Assembly (NCBI GenBank): GCA_937868675.1
Contig: CALMNJ010000019.1
Span: 1-11,549 of the forward strand
Direction of reading: 5' to 3'
Source of the DNA: an uncultured Bacteroidota bacterium
GTDB lineage: Bacteria; Bacteroidota; Bacteroidia; B-17B0; Aurantibacillaceae
DNA: 11,549 nt
Under the pieces are notes generated by a model. That model saw only the letters and a program-made list of their open reading frames with translations. It had not been told where the DNA came from and ran no database searches. Shown here in pieces: positions 1-6,533 of this stretch; the first letter of the stretch is position 1, and each line of letters starts with the position of its first letter. The position numbers and the translations under genes were made by a program.

Positions 1-488
1 AAGCCCATCACACGACCGCGCTCCTGCGGAGAAAACAAATCGGTAATAATGGCCATTCCAATGGAGCTGATTACACCACCAAAAATACCGGTCACTATGC
101 GGGCAATAAACAAGGTATAATACGAATCTGAAAGACCGCAAAACAAAGTGCCCAGTACAAAACCCACATAAAAGAAAAGCAGCAGTTTTTTACGGTCGTA
201 TTTATCGGCAAAACCAGCTGCCAGAATGCCCGATAGTGCGGCACTGATAGCATAAGCAGACACAACGGCCCCAAATTGCAGATTATCAATACGCAACGAT
301 TTTTTGAGAATATCGCCAATGGGTGAGATGATCATAAAGTCCAGCACGACGGTAAACTGTATCAGTGCCAGCATTACAATTACAAAGACCTGGTATTCTG
401 TAAATTCTATTTTGTGTTTTGCCGGTTTCCCGGTCTCAGATCCGCTTTTAGTTTCAGTACGGGTAGTTTCGGTAATTTTCTGTTCCAT
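1..488 (-). CDS. MFS transporter, N-terminal part (cut by window edge)
   Basis: This is a proton-driven inner-membrane transporter of the major facilitator superfamily, probably a drug or small-molecule exporter. Only the first 162 residues are in the window. The ATG is at 488-486, two bases after the stop of the small gene upstream. A polar N-terminal tail (residues 1-32) is followed by TM1 (about 34-57) containing the VLDFMIISP segment, the place where drug-proton antiporters carry an LD-x-TIV type motif. TM2 ends in the loop 2-3 signature GFADKYDRKK (92-101, MFS motif A), and an arginine-containing RIVTGIFGG segment matches motif B in TM4. The gene is last of the visible part of a tetR - HMA-like - MFS operon, so export of a compound sensed by the TetR protein is the natural inference. 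The substrate cannot be told. The family call is firm. Confidence 0.9.
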   Translation of the reverse strand, partial: MEQKITETTRTETKSGSETGKPAKHKIEFTEYQVFVIVMLALIQFTVVLDFMIISPIGDILKKSLRIDNLQFGAVVSAYAISAALSGILAAGFADKYDRKKLLLFFYVGFVLGTLFCGLSDSYYTLFIARIVTGIFGGVISSIGMAIITDLFSPQERGRVMG

Positions 489-490
489 GT

Positions 491-718
491 TTATTCAAGT
501 TCCTGGCATTGAAAGCCTTTTTGGTTCATAATTTCTATAATTTGTGTGGCGGCCAGCGATGGCGAAACCACGCGCAGCACGCGGTCCACGTCCTCCAAAT
601 CGAGGCTGCATTCAGCCACCTCCGGATGCTGGCCCAGCAGGGCAGTTATGGTGGTTTTGTCTGTTTGCAAGCTTGCATTGGTTCTGAACACAAGCACGGT
701 GGTGAGTAATGAGGTCAT
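491..718 (-). CDS. Small HMA-like (ferredoxin-fold) protein lacking CxxC
   Basis: A 75-residue protein starting MTSLLTTVLVFRTNASLQ. Its predicted order of elements is beta (LLTTVLVFRTN), helix (DKTTITALLGQH), beta (VAECSLDLED), beta (VDRVLRVVSP), helix (AATQIIEIMNQKGF), short end. That beta-alpha-beta-beta-alpha order and length match the heavy-metal-associated (HMA) fold. The metal-binding CxxC expected after the first strand is absent; the loop reads TNASLQ, so copper binding in the usual way is unlikely. The ATG at 718 lies 4 bp after the tetR stop and the gene ends 2 bp before the MFS start, so the three genes are surely co-transcribed. A longer start at 745 would overlap tetR by 23 bp and is less likely. 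The role is unknown; a regulatory or accessory partner of the transporter is possible. Confidence 0.7.
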   Translation of the reverse strand: MTSLLTTVLVFRTNASLQTDKTTITALLGQHPEVAECSLDLEDVDRVLRVVSPSLAATQIIEIMNQKGFQCQELE

Positions 719-722
719 AACT

Positions 723-1310
723 TCAGGGTTTAAGTGACTTAACAACCATGTTTAACAACTGTTTCATTTTAGCATCGGTGACCTTAAAATCGGGGTTCAT
801 CATGGTTCTTTGCTGCAGGTGAAATTTGAGAAGCGAATAAAAACTGCCATATGCCAGCGACCAGAAGATTTCGGGCTCAACTTTCCGGATTTCGCCACGC
901 TTCACCGCATTTGAAACAAACTGATGCATGTTGTCCTTAAACGCTACCATGCCAATGCTGCTGCGGTTTATCTGAGGCGAGTTACGGAACTGTTCAAAAA
1001 AACGAAAGTAATGCGGGCACTCTTCAATAAAGCGCATCCGGTTTTTCCATTGCACCCAAAGTCCCTTTTCAAAGTTCATGGTGGGGTCAAACTCTTTTAA
1101 GGCGGCGTTTGCAAACGCCGTTTGTACAAATTCGTAAAGTTGCTCCAGCATATCTTCGCGGTTCCTGTAGTAGATATAAAGCGTTGCCGGCGATACCCCT
1201 GCAGACTTTGCCAGTTTCTGCATGCTCATGCCATCAAAGCCCTCGTTTACAATCATGCTGATGGCTTTTTCGCGGATTACGCTTGCTTTATGTTCGTCGC
1301 GCGTTCTCAA
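723..1310 (-). CDS. TetR/AcrR-family transcriptional repressor
   Basis: A DNA-binding regulator of about 195 residues. The N-terminal TetR domain is clear: helix 1 (KASVIREKAISMIVNEGF), then the helix-turn-helix SMQKLAKSAGVSPATLYIYY, followed by RNREDMLEQLY. The C-terminal two thirds is a helical ligand-binding and dimerisation region with no recognisable ligand signature. No ATG exists at the 5' end. Two TTG codons are possible, at 1322 and at 1310. I prefer 1310 because it gives an N-terminus LRTRDEHK typical of Bacteroidota relatives, and because the 1322 codon lies inside a TAtaTTTG promoter box. The gene heads the operon with the HMA-like and MFS genes and very likely controls it through the palindrome just upstream. 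An 18-bp perfect palindrome lies inside the coding sequence at 1103-1120. Confidence 0.93.
   Translation of the reverse strand: MRTRDEHKASVIREKAISMIVNEGFDGMSMQKLAKSAGVSPATLYIYYRNREDMLEQLYEFVQTAFANAALKEFDPTMNFEKGLWVQWKNRMRFIEECPHYFRFFEQFRNSPQINRSSIGMVAFKDNMHQFVSNAVKRGEIRKVEPEIFWSLAYGSFYSLLKFHLQQRTMMNPDFKVTDAKMKQLLNMVVKSLKP
1103..1130. repeat. Two abutting perfect palindromes inside tetR
   Basis: CGGCGTTTGCAAACGCCG (1103-1120) is an 18-bp perfect palindrome and is followed immediately by TTTGTACAAA (1121-1130), a 10-bp perfect palindrome. Both lie in the tetR coding sequence, where they encode VQTAFANAA. In RNA the first could form a 7-bp stem with a TGCA loop. Confidence 0.6.
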
Positions 1311-1319
1311 AATCGGGTA

Positions 1320-1327
1320 CAAATATA
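1320..1327 (-). promoter_or_regulatory. Candidate -7 promoter box (TAtaTTTG) of the tetR operon
   Basis: Read on the minus strand this is TATATTTG, an exact match to the Bacteroidota -7 consensus TAnnTTTG. No clear -33 TTTG lies at the usual distance. If it is used, transcription would start about 1310-1315, leaving almost no leader before the TTG at 1310. Confidence 0.5.
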
Positions 1328-1345
1328 AATGAATGTTCGTTCACT
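1328..1345. promoter_or_regulatory. Candidate TetR operator palindrome
   Basis: The core TGAATGTTCGTTCA (1330-1343) is an imperfect palindrome of the form TGAAnGnnCnTTCA. The symmetry extends outward by A/T pairs at the ends. It abuts the TAtaTTTG box of the tetR operon, so a bound repressor dimer would block RNA polymerase. Spacing and half-site style are usual for TetR-family autorepression. Binding is inferred. Confidence 0.55.
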
Positions 1346-1483
1346 TTTGAGAAAAAAATGTCAACACAATGTTAATTTCAGCAGTGGAGTCATTTATCAG
1401 ACACCGGAAAAAGTCGTGTAGCCTTTTCGTAATAATGAAAACGAGTACGAGATAACGCAGGAAACCGGATGGTTATCGTGCCT

Positions 1484-2047
1484 TTATGGTTTATTATATT
1501 CCGAACGCAGAAGCGAAAAAACAAGGGAATCCTCAATCACATTGTTTTTGATGTAGTGTTGTCGCAAATGCCCCTCGTTCACAAATCCGAATTTGTTCAT
1601 GAGGCGGAGTGAAGCCCCGTTGCCGGGCTCAACAAATGCTTCCACACGGTGCAAATCCATTTTATGAAAGCCGTAATCGAGCATTTCAGGCATGGCCTCC
1701 GATAAATAACCACGGTTCATATATTTATCTTCAAACAACAGGTATCCTATCTCCGCCCGTCGGTGTTCCAGATACCAGGTATGATATCCCTGCCAGCCAA
1801 TCACATCCCCACGTTCCTTTTCAACAATATAAAACGACACAAAACTCTTATTAAAAGTGGTGCAGCCTTTTTCGTAACGAAGCCTTTCGCGGGCATACGC
1901 CTCGTTGCTTGTTGCTCCCAGATAAATGCGCTGATCTTGTTCGCTAAGACTGGTAAACACCAGAGGAAGCGTTTCCTCATCCACCACCCTTAGCGAAAGC
2001 CTTGGCGTTTGTATGGTTTTGGACCATTGTGGCTCGGTTATTGGCAT
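1484..2047 (-). CDS. GNAT N-acetyltransferase, RimJ/RimL type
   Basis: A 187-residue cytoplasmic acetyltransferase that would transfer an acetyl group from acetyl-CoA to an amine, such as a protein N-terminus, an amino sugar or an antibiotic. The family start TPRLSLRVVDEE is at 14-25. The central strand with DVIGWQGY (81-88) leads to motif A, EIGYLLFEDKYMNRGYLSEA (99-118), where N111-R112-G113-Y114 forms the pyrophosphate-binding loop. Motif B, GNGASLRLMNKFGF, follows near 142-157, with the usual Asn and the KFGF ending. Length is normal for this branch. It starts with ATG and stands alone: 115 bp separate it from the lipoprotein upstream on the same strand. The acceptor cannot be predicted. 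Confidence 0.9.
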   Translation of the reverse strand: MPITEPQWSKTIQTPRLSLRVVDEETLPLVFTSLSEQDQRIYLGATSNEAYARERLRYEKGCTTFNKSFVSFYIVEKERGDVIGWQGYHTWYLEHRRAEIGYLLFEDKYMNRGYLSEAMPEMLDYGFHKMDLHRVEAFVEPGNGASLRLMNKFGFVNEGHLRQHYIKNNVIEDSLVFSLLRSEYNKP

Positions 2048-2097
2048 CGTATTAAGTTTATGTTACAAACGTGTTTTAAGCTCATTCCTGTATTTAC

Positions 2098-2151
2098 GAA
2101 CGTTGTGAAGAATATAATTACACCCTGTTCCAAAATATCGGAACAACGTTC
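2098..2151. repeat. Nested, mutually exclusive inverted repeats
   Basis: Outer arms GAACGTTGT (2098-2106) and ACAACGTTC (2143-2151) are a perfect 9-bp inverted repeat. Inner arms TGTTCC (2126-2131) and GGAACA (2140-2145) are a perfect 6-bp inverted repeat with an 8-base loop. The right arms share bases 2143-2145, so the two hairpins cannot both be complete. The site lies between the lipoprotein stop and the GNAT start, both minus strand. No T-tract follows on either strand, so a standard intrinsic terminator is not supported. Confidence 0.5.
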
Positions 2152-2162
2152 ACCCTGCCTGC

Positions 2163-2861
2163 TTATCTATTTTCGTTGAGTATCCGCATCACTATTGAGT
2201 CGTTTTTTGCTTTGGCAGTTTGCAGCGACTCTTCACCATTGTAATTTTTGTAATACGCAATGCTCACAATTCTGGCCTTGGCAACAACCAGATTCAAAAT
2301 AAAGGTAACCAGCGATTTTCCTCCATCAGCCGGATTTTTGGTAAGCAACACAAAGCTTATGGCCCTTGCATCGGGTCTTCTTTTTTCAACCAGCGTTGGC
2401 GCATCAGAGGGTAATCTGTTTTTGTGTTGCTTCAACGTTTCCTTTATCGTTTCCCAGTTTTCCTTCATAAAATTGCCCTCTACCAGATCACTCATTTTAC
2501 CGAGTTCCGCCTCATCGGCAATAAAATCGGCAAACTGCTGATTGGCGTACACCTGGCAAAAATCATCCATATTTATGCCCCTCAGTGAATCAATGTTTTT
2601 GTACGTTTCGTTATTAATATAAATGGCCAAAACCTGATTGCCCTCCACACCGTTTGTATTAAACAACTTAGCAATTACAGGATTTGCCGAACACTCGGTC
2701 ATGCCCTCAATGGCCGGAGTACAAATTTTCACACCACCATAATTAACACCGTTTTCGCAGGTTTTTACGTTTACTTCCGCCTGTGACTCCTGAGTATCGG
2801 TTCCTGAACCGGAGCAGCCACTCAAAACCACTGCAAGCGCCAGGCAAATTATTTTTTTCAT
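2163..2861 (-). CDS. Putative lipoprotein of unknown function
   Basis: A 232-residue protein I do not recognise. It starts MKKIICLALAVVLSGC: a charged n-region, a hydrophobic core and a lipobox L13-S14-G15-C16, so it should be lipidated at C16 and sit in a membrane facing the periplasm or the surface. A Ser/Gly/Thr-rich linker follows. The mature part has four cysteines early on (in TCENGVN, VKICTP, MTECSAN and DDFCQV), which could form disulfides, and then a mixed helical/strand region ending in a hydrophobic segment (FILNLVVAKARIVSIAYY) that looks like buried strands. An in-frame ATG at 2939 would put 26 residues in front of the signal peptide and is rejected. The gene is divergent from the 3090-6453 unit and 115 bp upstream of the GNAT gene. 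Confidence 0.82.
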   Translation of the reverse strand: MKKIICLALAVVLSGCSGSGTDTQESQAEVNVKTCENGVNYGGVKICTPAIEGMTECSANPVIAKLFNTNGVEGNQVLAIYINNETYKNIDSLRGINMDDFCQVYANQQFADFIADEAELGKMSDLVEGNFMKENWETIKETLKQHKNRLPSDAPTLVEKRRPDARAISFVLLTKNPADGGKSLVTFILNLVVAKARIVSIAYYKNYNGEESLQTAKAKNDSIVMRILNENR

Positions 2862-3089
2862 ACTTCTTAATTTTAATCCAAAAGAGACTAAGGCACCAAT
2901 ATAATAATAAATCAAGTGAATACGGGTCGCTCCCAACATAACCGGAGCGTATTTTTATCGCAAAATCCAGCAGTGCCTATACCATAACACGATGCATTTA
3001 ATAAATCATTTACAGCGTTTACAAACGTTTTATCAGCTAAAAATAAGAGAGAAGCAAACGGCCATCAAAAAGATATATCTTTATTGCAA
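2862..3089. promoter_or_regulatory. Divergent intergenic region between two lipoprotein genes
   Basis: The 228-bp A/T-rich stretch must contain the promoters of both flanking genes. On the plus strand TATCTTTA (3076-3083) is a one-mismatch TAnnTTTG box just before the ATG at 3090. On the minus strand TATATTGG is a similar one-mismatch box about 35-45 bases before the ATG at 2861. A small palindrome, CGTTT-AC-AAACG, lies at 3016-3027. Neither promoter has a convincing -33 element, so these calls are weak. Confidence 0.35.
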
Positions 3090-4166
3090 ATGTTTCGCTT
3101 TATATCCGTATCGGTCTGTCTTATTATTGCACTTAGTAGCTGCACCAGGCATCCGGGCCGCACAGAAGCCGCATTTTACTATTGGAAAAACGGCCCCTAT
3201 CACATGAACGACCCTGAAAAGCAAGCCATTAAAAGCTGTAATGTCCACCACTTGTATATTAAGCTATTTGAGGTGAAGCCCGACCCTGTTTTCGGAGCCA
3301 TCCCGTTTGCCAAACAAAACCTGAATTGGTCAGAAGACCTTCGCTATATGAGCTACGGCAAGGACAGTTTACTGCTGCCCTATTTGGAGCAGGTTAACAT
3401 TATACCCACCGTTTATATAACGAACAGCGTTTTCAAAAATGCAAGGGTTTCTTTTCTCGACAGCCTGAGCGACAACATCGTGTTTTTGATTAAAAAAAGG
3501 TACTCAGAAAAAACCGGGCGGCCCGATAGCTCGCTGCACGAAATACAAATAGACTGCGACTGGACACTCAGCACGAAAGACCGTTATTTTCGTTTGCTTA
3601 AAGCTGTTAAAGCCAGGTCAGGAAAAAAAATTACATGTACGCTGCGTCTTTACCCATACAAATTCCCTGATAAAATGGGAGTACCACCGGTTGACCGCGT
3701 GAGCCTGATGTGCTACAATCTGTTAAGCCCTTACGATGAGCAGGAGCGCAACAGCATACTGGATATGGACGAACTTAAAAAATACCTGAACGGCGCAGCA
3801 GCTTACCCCTTGCCGCTCGATGTGGCGCTTCCGCTTTTTTCCTGGGTGCACATTTATCAACACAACCGGCTGGTAAACATGTTGCCTCTGGACGAGAACA
3901 TACGCGAACATCTCACAAAAAAAGAAGGGCTATGGTATGATGTAACGAGCGATCTGGAACTGGACAACATATACCTGCGTCCGGGCGACAGAGTAAAGAT
4001 AGAGGATGTAACAATGCACCAGCTAACCGATGCCATTAACGAAATAAAAAGCGAGGTGAGCCTTAGCGAAGGCGCACGGATACAGCTCTTTCACTTAGAC
4101 GAAACCGTTTTAAAGCAATATAGGAATGAAGAAATACAAAGCGTTTTTGGCGCTTTTACTGATTAA
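3090..4166 (+). CDS. Lipoprotein with degenerate GH18-like TIM-barrel features
   Basis: A 358-residue protein starting MFRFISVSVCLIIALSSC, with lipobox L15-S16-S17-C18, so lipidated at C18. A TTG two codons earlier (3084) is a poorer start. After the anchor come FYYWKNG (29-35) and a run of alternating strands and helices. EIQIDCDW (151-158) resembles strand 4 of glycoside hydrolase family 18 (DxxDxDxE), but the acid position is Thr159. RVSLMCYN (203-210) resembles the GH18 strand-6 MxYD/N, and LDVALPLFSW the following strand. This suggests a TIM barrel that binds rather than cleaves a glycan, or a related DUF3142-like family; I cannot choose. Its last 41 bases overlap the next gene, so the two are translationally coupled and probably work together at the cell surface. 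Confidence 0.75.
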   Translation: MFRFISVSVCLIIALSSCTRHPGRTEAAFYYWKNGPYHMNDPEKQAIKSCNVHHLYIKLFEVKPDPVFGAIPFAKQNLNWSEDLRYMSYGKDSLLLPYLEQVNIIPTVYITNSVFKNARVSFLDSLSDNIVFLIKKRYSEKTGRPDSSLHEIQIDCDWTLSTKDRYFRLLKAVKARSGKKITCTLRLYPYKFPDKMGVPPVDRVSLMCYNLLSPYDEQERNSILDMDELKKYLNGAAAYPLPLDVALPLFSWVHIYQHNRLVNMLPLDENIREHLTKKEGLWYDVTSDLELDNIYLRPGDRVKIEDVTMHQLTDAINEIKSEVSLSEGARIQLFHLDETVLKQYRNEEIQSVFGAFTD

Positions 4167-6453
4167 AGCCTACAGTTCGTTTTCGTGTGCCGGCTTTTAC
4201 CCTTACGGTGAAAGCGCACGCTTTTTTCTTTTCAACACATCCAACCCATCGCTTGAAAGACCATGCGGTCTGGACAGGTTTCGCTATACGTCCCGTTTTT
4301 TTTCAGACACCCCCGTATCACCCGCCTGCGAAAACAAGCCTGATGAAAGCGAATGGTTAAACGTGGGCATTTGGGCCCGTTACTTTAACAATAAAATAGA
4401 AGCCACGGCTATTTACGAAGCCCTTTACGAGTTGAGCTACGAGGATATTGACAACAAAAATTGCAGTAATACCTTTATCCGTTACCTGCAGGCAGGCCAT
4501 AACCCGGAAGTATTGAGATACCTGAGGTTTATGCACAGCTGCACGGTACTGAATACAGAAATGAGCGATCCCTGGGAGCGGAGCGACAGCGCGCGCCTGC
4601 CGGAACGGGAAGGCCTGATGATACAGGCGCTTAAAAACGCAAAACAATGCAGCGATCGCGAATTGCAAAAACGATATGCGTTTTTGGCCATTCGTCTGGC
4701 CTTTTACAATGACGACACAAAAAACATACATGCCACTTATAAGCGTTACTTTGAAAGTACCGGCGGGAAAAACATAGTGGACTACTGGGCGCTTTACTTT
4801 TTTTGTCTTACTGAAAAAGAATCGGCGCTGCGCAACCTGCATGCGGCACAGGTGTTTGCCAACGCACCCGACAAACGCATGAACATTATTGACGCATACA
4901 AACGCGGCATTCCCGTTGATCAGACACTGGCGCTTGCTTCGGACAATAAAGACCGTTCCGCAGTTCTTTTATTGTCCGCCATACTCAGTCCCGGAAGGGC
5001 TTTGTGGCAGTTAAACGAACTCAGCAAGCTGGAAGCAGATAAGGAAACGTTCCGCTTTTTAATAAACCGCGAGATTAATAAACTCGAGGATTGGATATAC
5101 ACTCCTCATTACATGTACTTTGAAGCATCTACAAATCAGAGCAACGATGCAACGAACAGGATGTTTAGTCTCGCAAAAACCGATAGGGAATATGCGGCCC
5201 AGCTATCGCTTTTGCTCCGCAGCCTGGATAAAAGCAATGGCAGACAGGATTTTGCCATGCAGGCAGGCTATCTGAATCTGATGGCTGAAAACTACAACGA
5301 GGCACTTGACTTGCTGGATAAAGCGCTGGCAGGCGCCGGCAGCACCCCGTTGCGTGATTTACTGAACCAATTAAAAAGTCTCGCACTCATTGAACGTCAG
5401 GCTGAAGGATCCGCAGTCATTGTTCCCTTTTGTGAAAATATACTCATGCAGCAGGCCGGCGAAGGTAATTACCGATTTGTACTGGCCGTGGCAAAAGAAC
5501 TCGAATACCGCAACAATTATGTGAGTGCTGCACTTTTAATGTCGAAGCTCAATACCAGGGGCGATGAGGAAAACTATGCTTTCTGGCGCAACTCAAAAGA
5601 TATTACTGTTGATTTCAACGGTTTCCACGACTATTACTTTACGTATCTGGATGCAATGTATAACGTAAAAAACATGGCGGATCTTACAAGTGCTGTTGCG
5701 ATGAGGAAACAAGCGCTCAAATCAACCCGTTTTCAAAGCTGGCTTTACGAGACATGCGAAGCGGACCTTCCGCTGCTGTACGATTTGAGCGGAACCAAAT
5801 GCATGCGGGAAAATAATCTGGAAGGGGCGCTGCAATGCTTTGATCAGGTACCGGATTCCACCTGGAATACGTGGCTTTATACTACCTACCTGGAGGCCAA
5901 TCCGTTTTACACGGATGCGTACCATGAGCACTACCCTACCCCGGCCGATACCATACGTTTTACAAAGCCTCAACTGGTGCGCCGCCTTACTGAGCTGCTG
6001 CAGAAGTGCAATGACGAAAAAAACAAGAACCGCGATTATTATTACTATCTGGTTGCTAACTGTTATTTGAACATGTCGCAGTATGGCAATTCCTGGCTCA
6101 TGCGACGTTACAACTGGACCAGCTACGTTTCGGAAAGCAGACTGCCGGATGATGACGAGTATTATGGCTGCGATCTTGCCAAAACTTATTATCTGAAAGC
6201 TATGGAAACGAGCGGCAGCCGAAGGTTCAAGGCCCTATGCCTACGCATGGCGGGCAGGTGTGAAAAGCACAGACGACTTTACGAAGCATCAAAAAGTTAT
6301 TACGACGATATTGATGCGGTGGTTTTTAAAGCGAACATTTGCTACAAAAACCTTAAAACGAATTTTCCTGAATATTATAAAGAGCTTATCAGTAACTGTG
6401 AATCCATAAACACCTATTTTATGGAGCGACGCAAGCTGGTTAAAGACGTATGA
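4126..6453 (+). CDS. Large secreted helical-repeat (TPR-like) protein of unknown function
   Basis: A 775-residue protein. Residues 1-22 (MKKYKAFLALLLIKAYSSFSCA) form a Sec signal peptide; Cys21 is not in a good lipobox. The mature protein begins GFYPYGESARFFLF, a conspicuous aromatic N-terminal motif. The rest is overwhelmingly helical, rich in Tyr, Asn, Leu and Ala, with repeat-like helix pairs such as YLNLMAENYNEALDLLDKAL, ENNLEGALQCFDQVP and CEKHRRLYEASKSYYDDID, the A-L-x-x-(F/L)-x-x-A spacing expected of tetratricopeptide-type repeats, though none is a textbook TPR. A tyrosine run, DYYYYLVANCYLN, begins near residue 635. The ATG at 4126 is preceded by AGGA and lies inside the preceding lipoprotein gene in another frame. 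A periplasmic or surface scaffold partnering that lipoprotein is my inference; enzymatic motifs are not seen. Confidence 0.8.
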   Translation: MKKYKAFLALLLIKAYSSFSCAGFYPYGESARFFLFNTSNPSLERPCGLDRFRYTSRFFSDTPVSPACENKPDESEWLNVGIWARYFNNKIEATAIYEALYELSYEDIDNKNCSNTFIRYLQAGHNPEVLRYLRFMHSCTVLNTEMSDPWERSDSARLPEREGLMIQALKNAKQCSDRELQKRYAFLAIRLAFYNDDTKNIHATYKRYFESTGGKNIVDYWALYFFCLTEKESALRNLHAAQVFANAPDKRMNIIDAYKRGIPVDQTLALASDNKDRSAVLLLSAILSPGRALWQLNELSKLEADKETFRFLINREINKLEDWIYTPHYMYFEASTNQSNDATNRMFSLAKTDREYAAQLSLLLRSLDKSNGRQDFAMQAGYLNLMAENYNEALDLLDKALAGAGSTPLRDLLNQLKSLALIERQAEGSAVIVPFCENILMQQAGEGNYRFVLAVAKELEYRNNYVSAALLMSKLNTRGDEENYAFWRNSKDITVDFNGFHDYYFTYLDAMYNVKNMADLTSAVAMRKQALKSTRFQSWLYETCEADLPLLYDLSGTKCMRENNLEGALQCFDQVPDSTWNTWLYTTYLEANPFYTDAYHEHYPTPADTIRFTKPQLVRRLTELLQKCNDEKNKNRDYYYYLVANCYLNMSQYGNSWLMRRYNWTSYVSESRLPDDDEYYGCDLAKTYYLKAMETSGSRRFKALCLRMAGRCEKHRRLYEASKSYYDDIDAVVFKANICYKNLKTNFPEYYKELISNCESINTYFMERRKLVKDV

Positions 6454-6496
6454 AACGGGTATCAATAAAATGACAGACAGGAAATTAAATAAAAAC

Positions 6497-6521
6497 CATG
6501 CCGGTTTATTTCACCGGCATG
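6497..6521 (-). terminator. Rho-independent terminator of the DUF1573 gene
   Basis: A perfect 9-bp stem, CATGCCGGT / ACCGGCATG, with a 7-base loop. On the minus strand it is followed by GTTTTTATTTAATTTC, a T-rich tail, 13 bp after the DUF1573 stop. On the plus strand the A-run precedes the hairpin and no T-tract follows, so it serves the minus-strand gene, though it may also slow transcription from the convergent 4126-6453 gene. Confidence 0.85.
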
Positions 6522-6533
6522 ATCTCGAGGAGT

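Noticed and set aside
719..745. Longer start for the HMA-like protein (ATG at 745)
   Set aside because: It overlaps tetR by 23 bp and adds MLSHLNPEV, which is outside the fold; the ATG at 718 gives tight 4-bp spacing.
1451..1477. GATAAC / GTTATC inverted repeat as terminator of the GNAT gene
   Set aside because: The stem is only 6 bp with a 15-base loop and no T-tract follows on the minus strand.
2862..2939. Longer start for the lipoprotein (ATG at 2939)
   Set aside because: It would place 26 residues in front of a good lipoprotein signal peptide and prevent normal processing; the ATG at 2861 fits the lipobox.
4357..4842. 161-codon open frame on the minus strand
   Set aside because: It lies entirely antisense to the 775-residue protein gene, has no signal, motif or leader, and its composition (many Val, Phe, Gln, Ala) is what the complement of a Tyr/Lys/Asn-rich gene gives.
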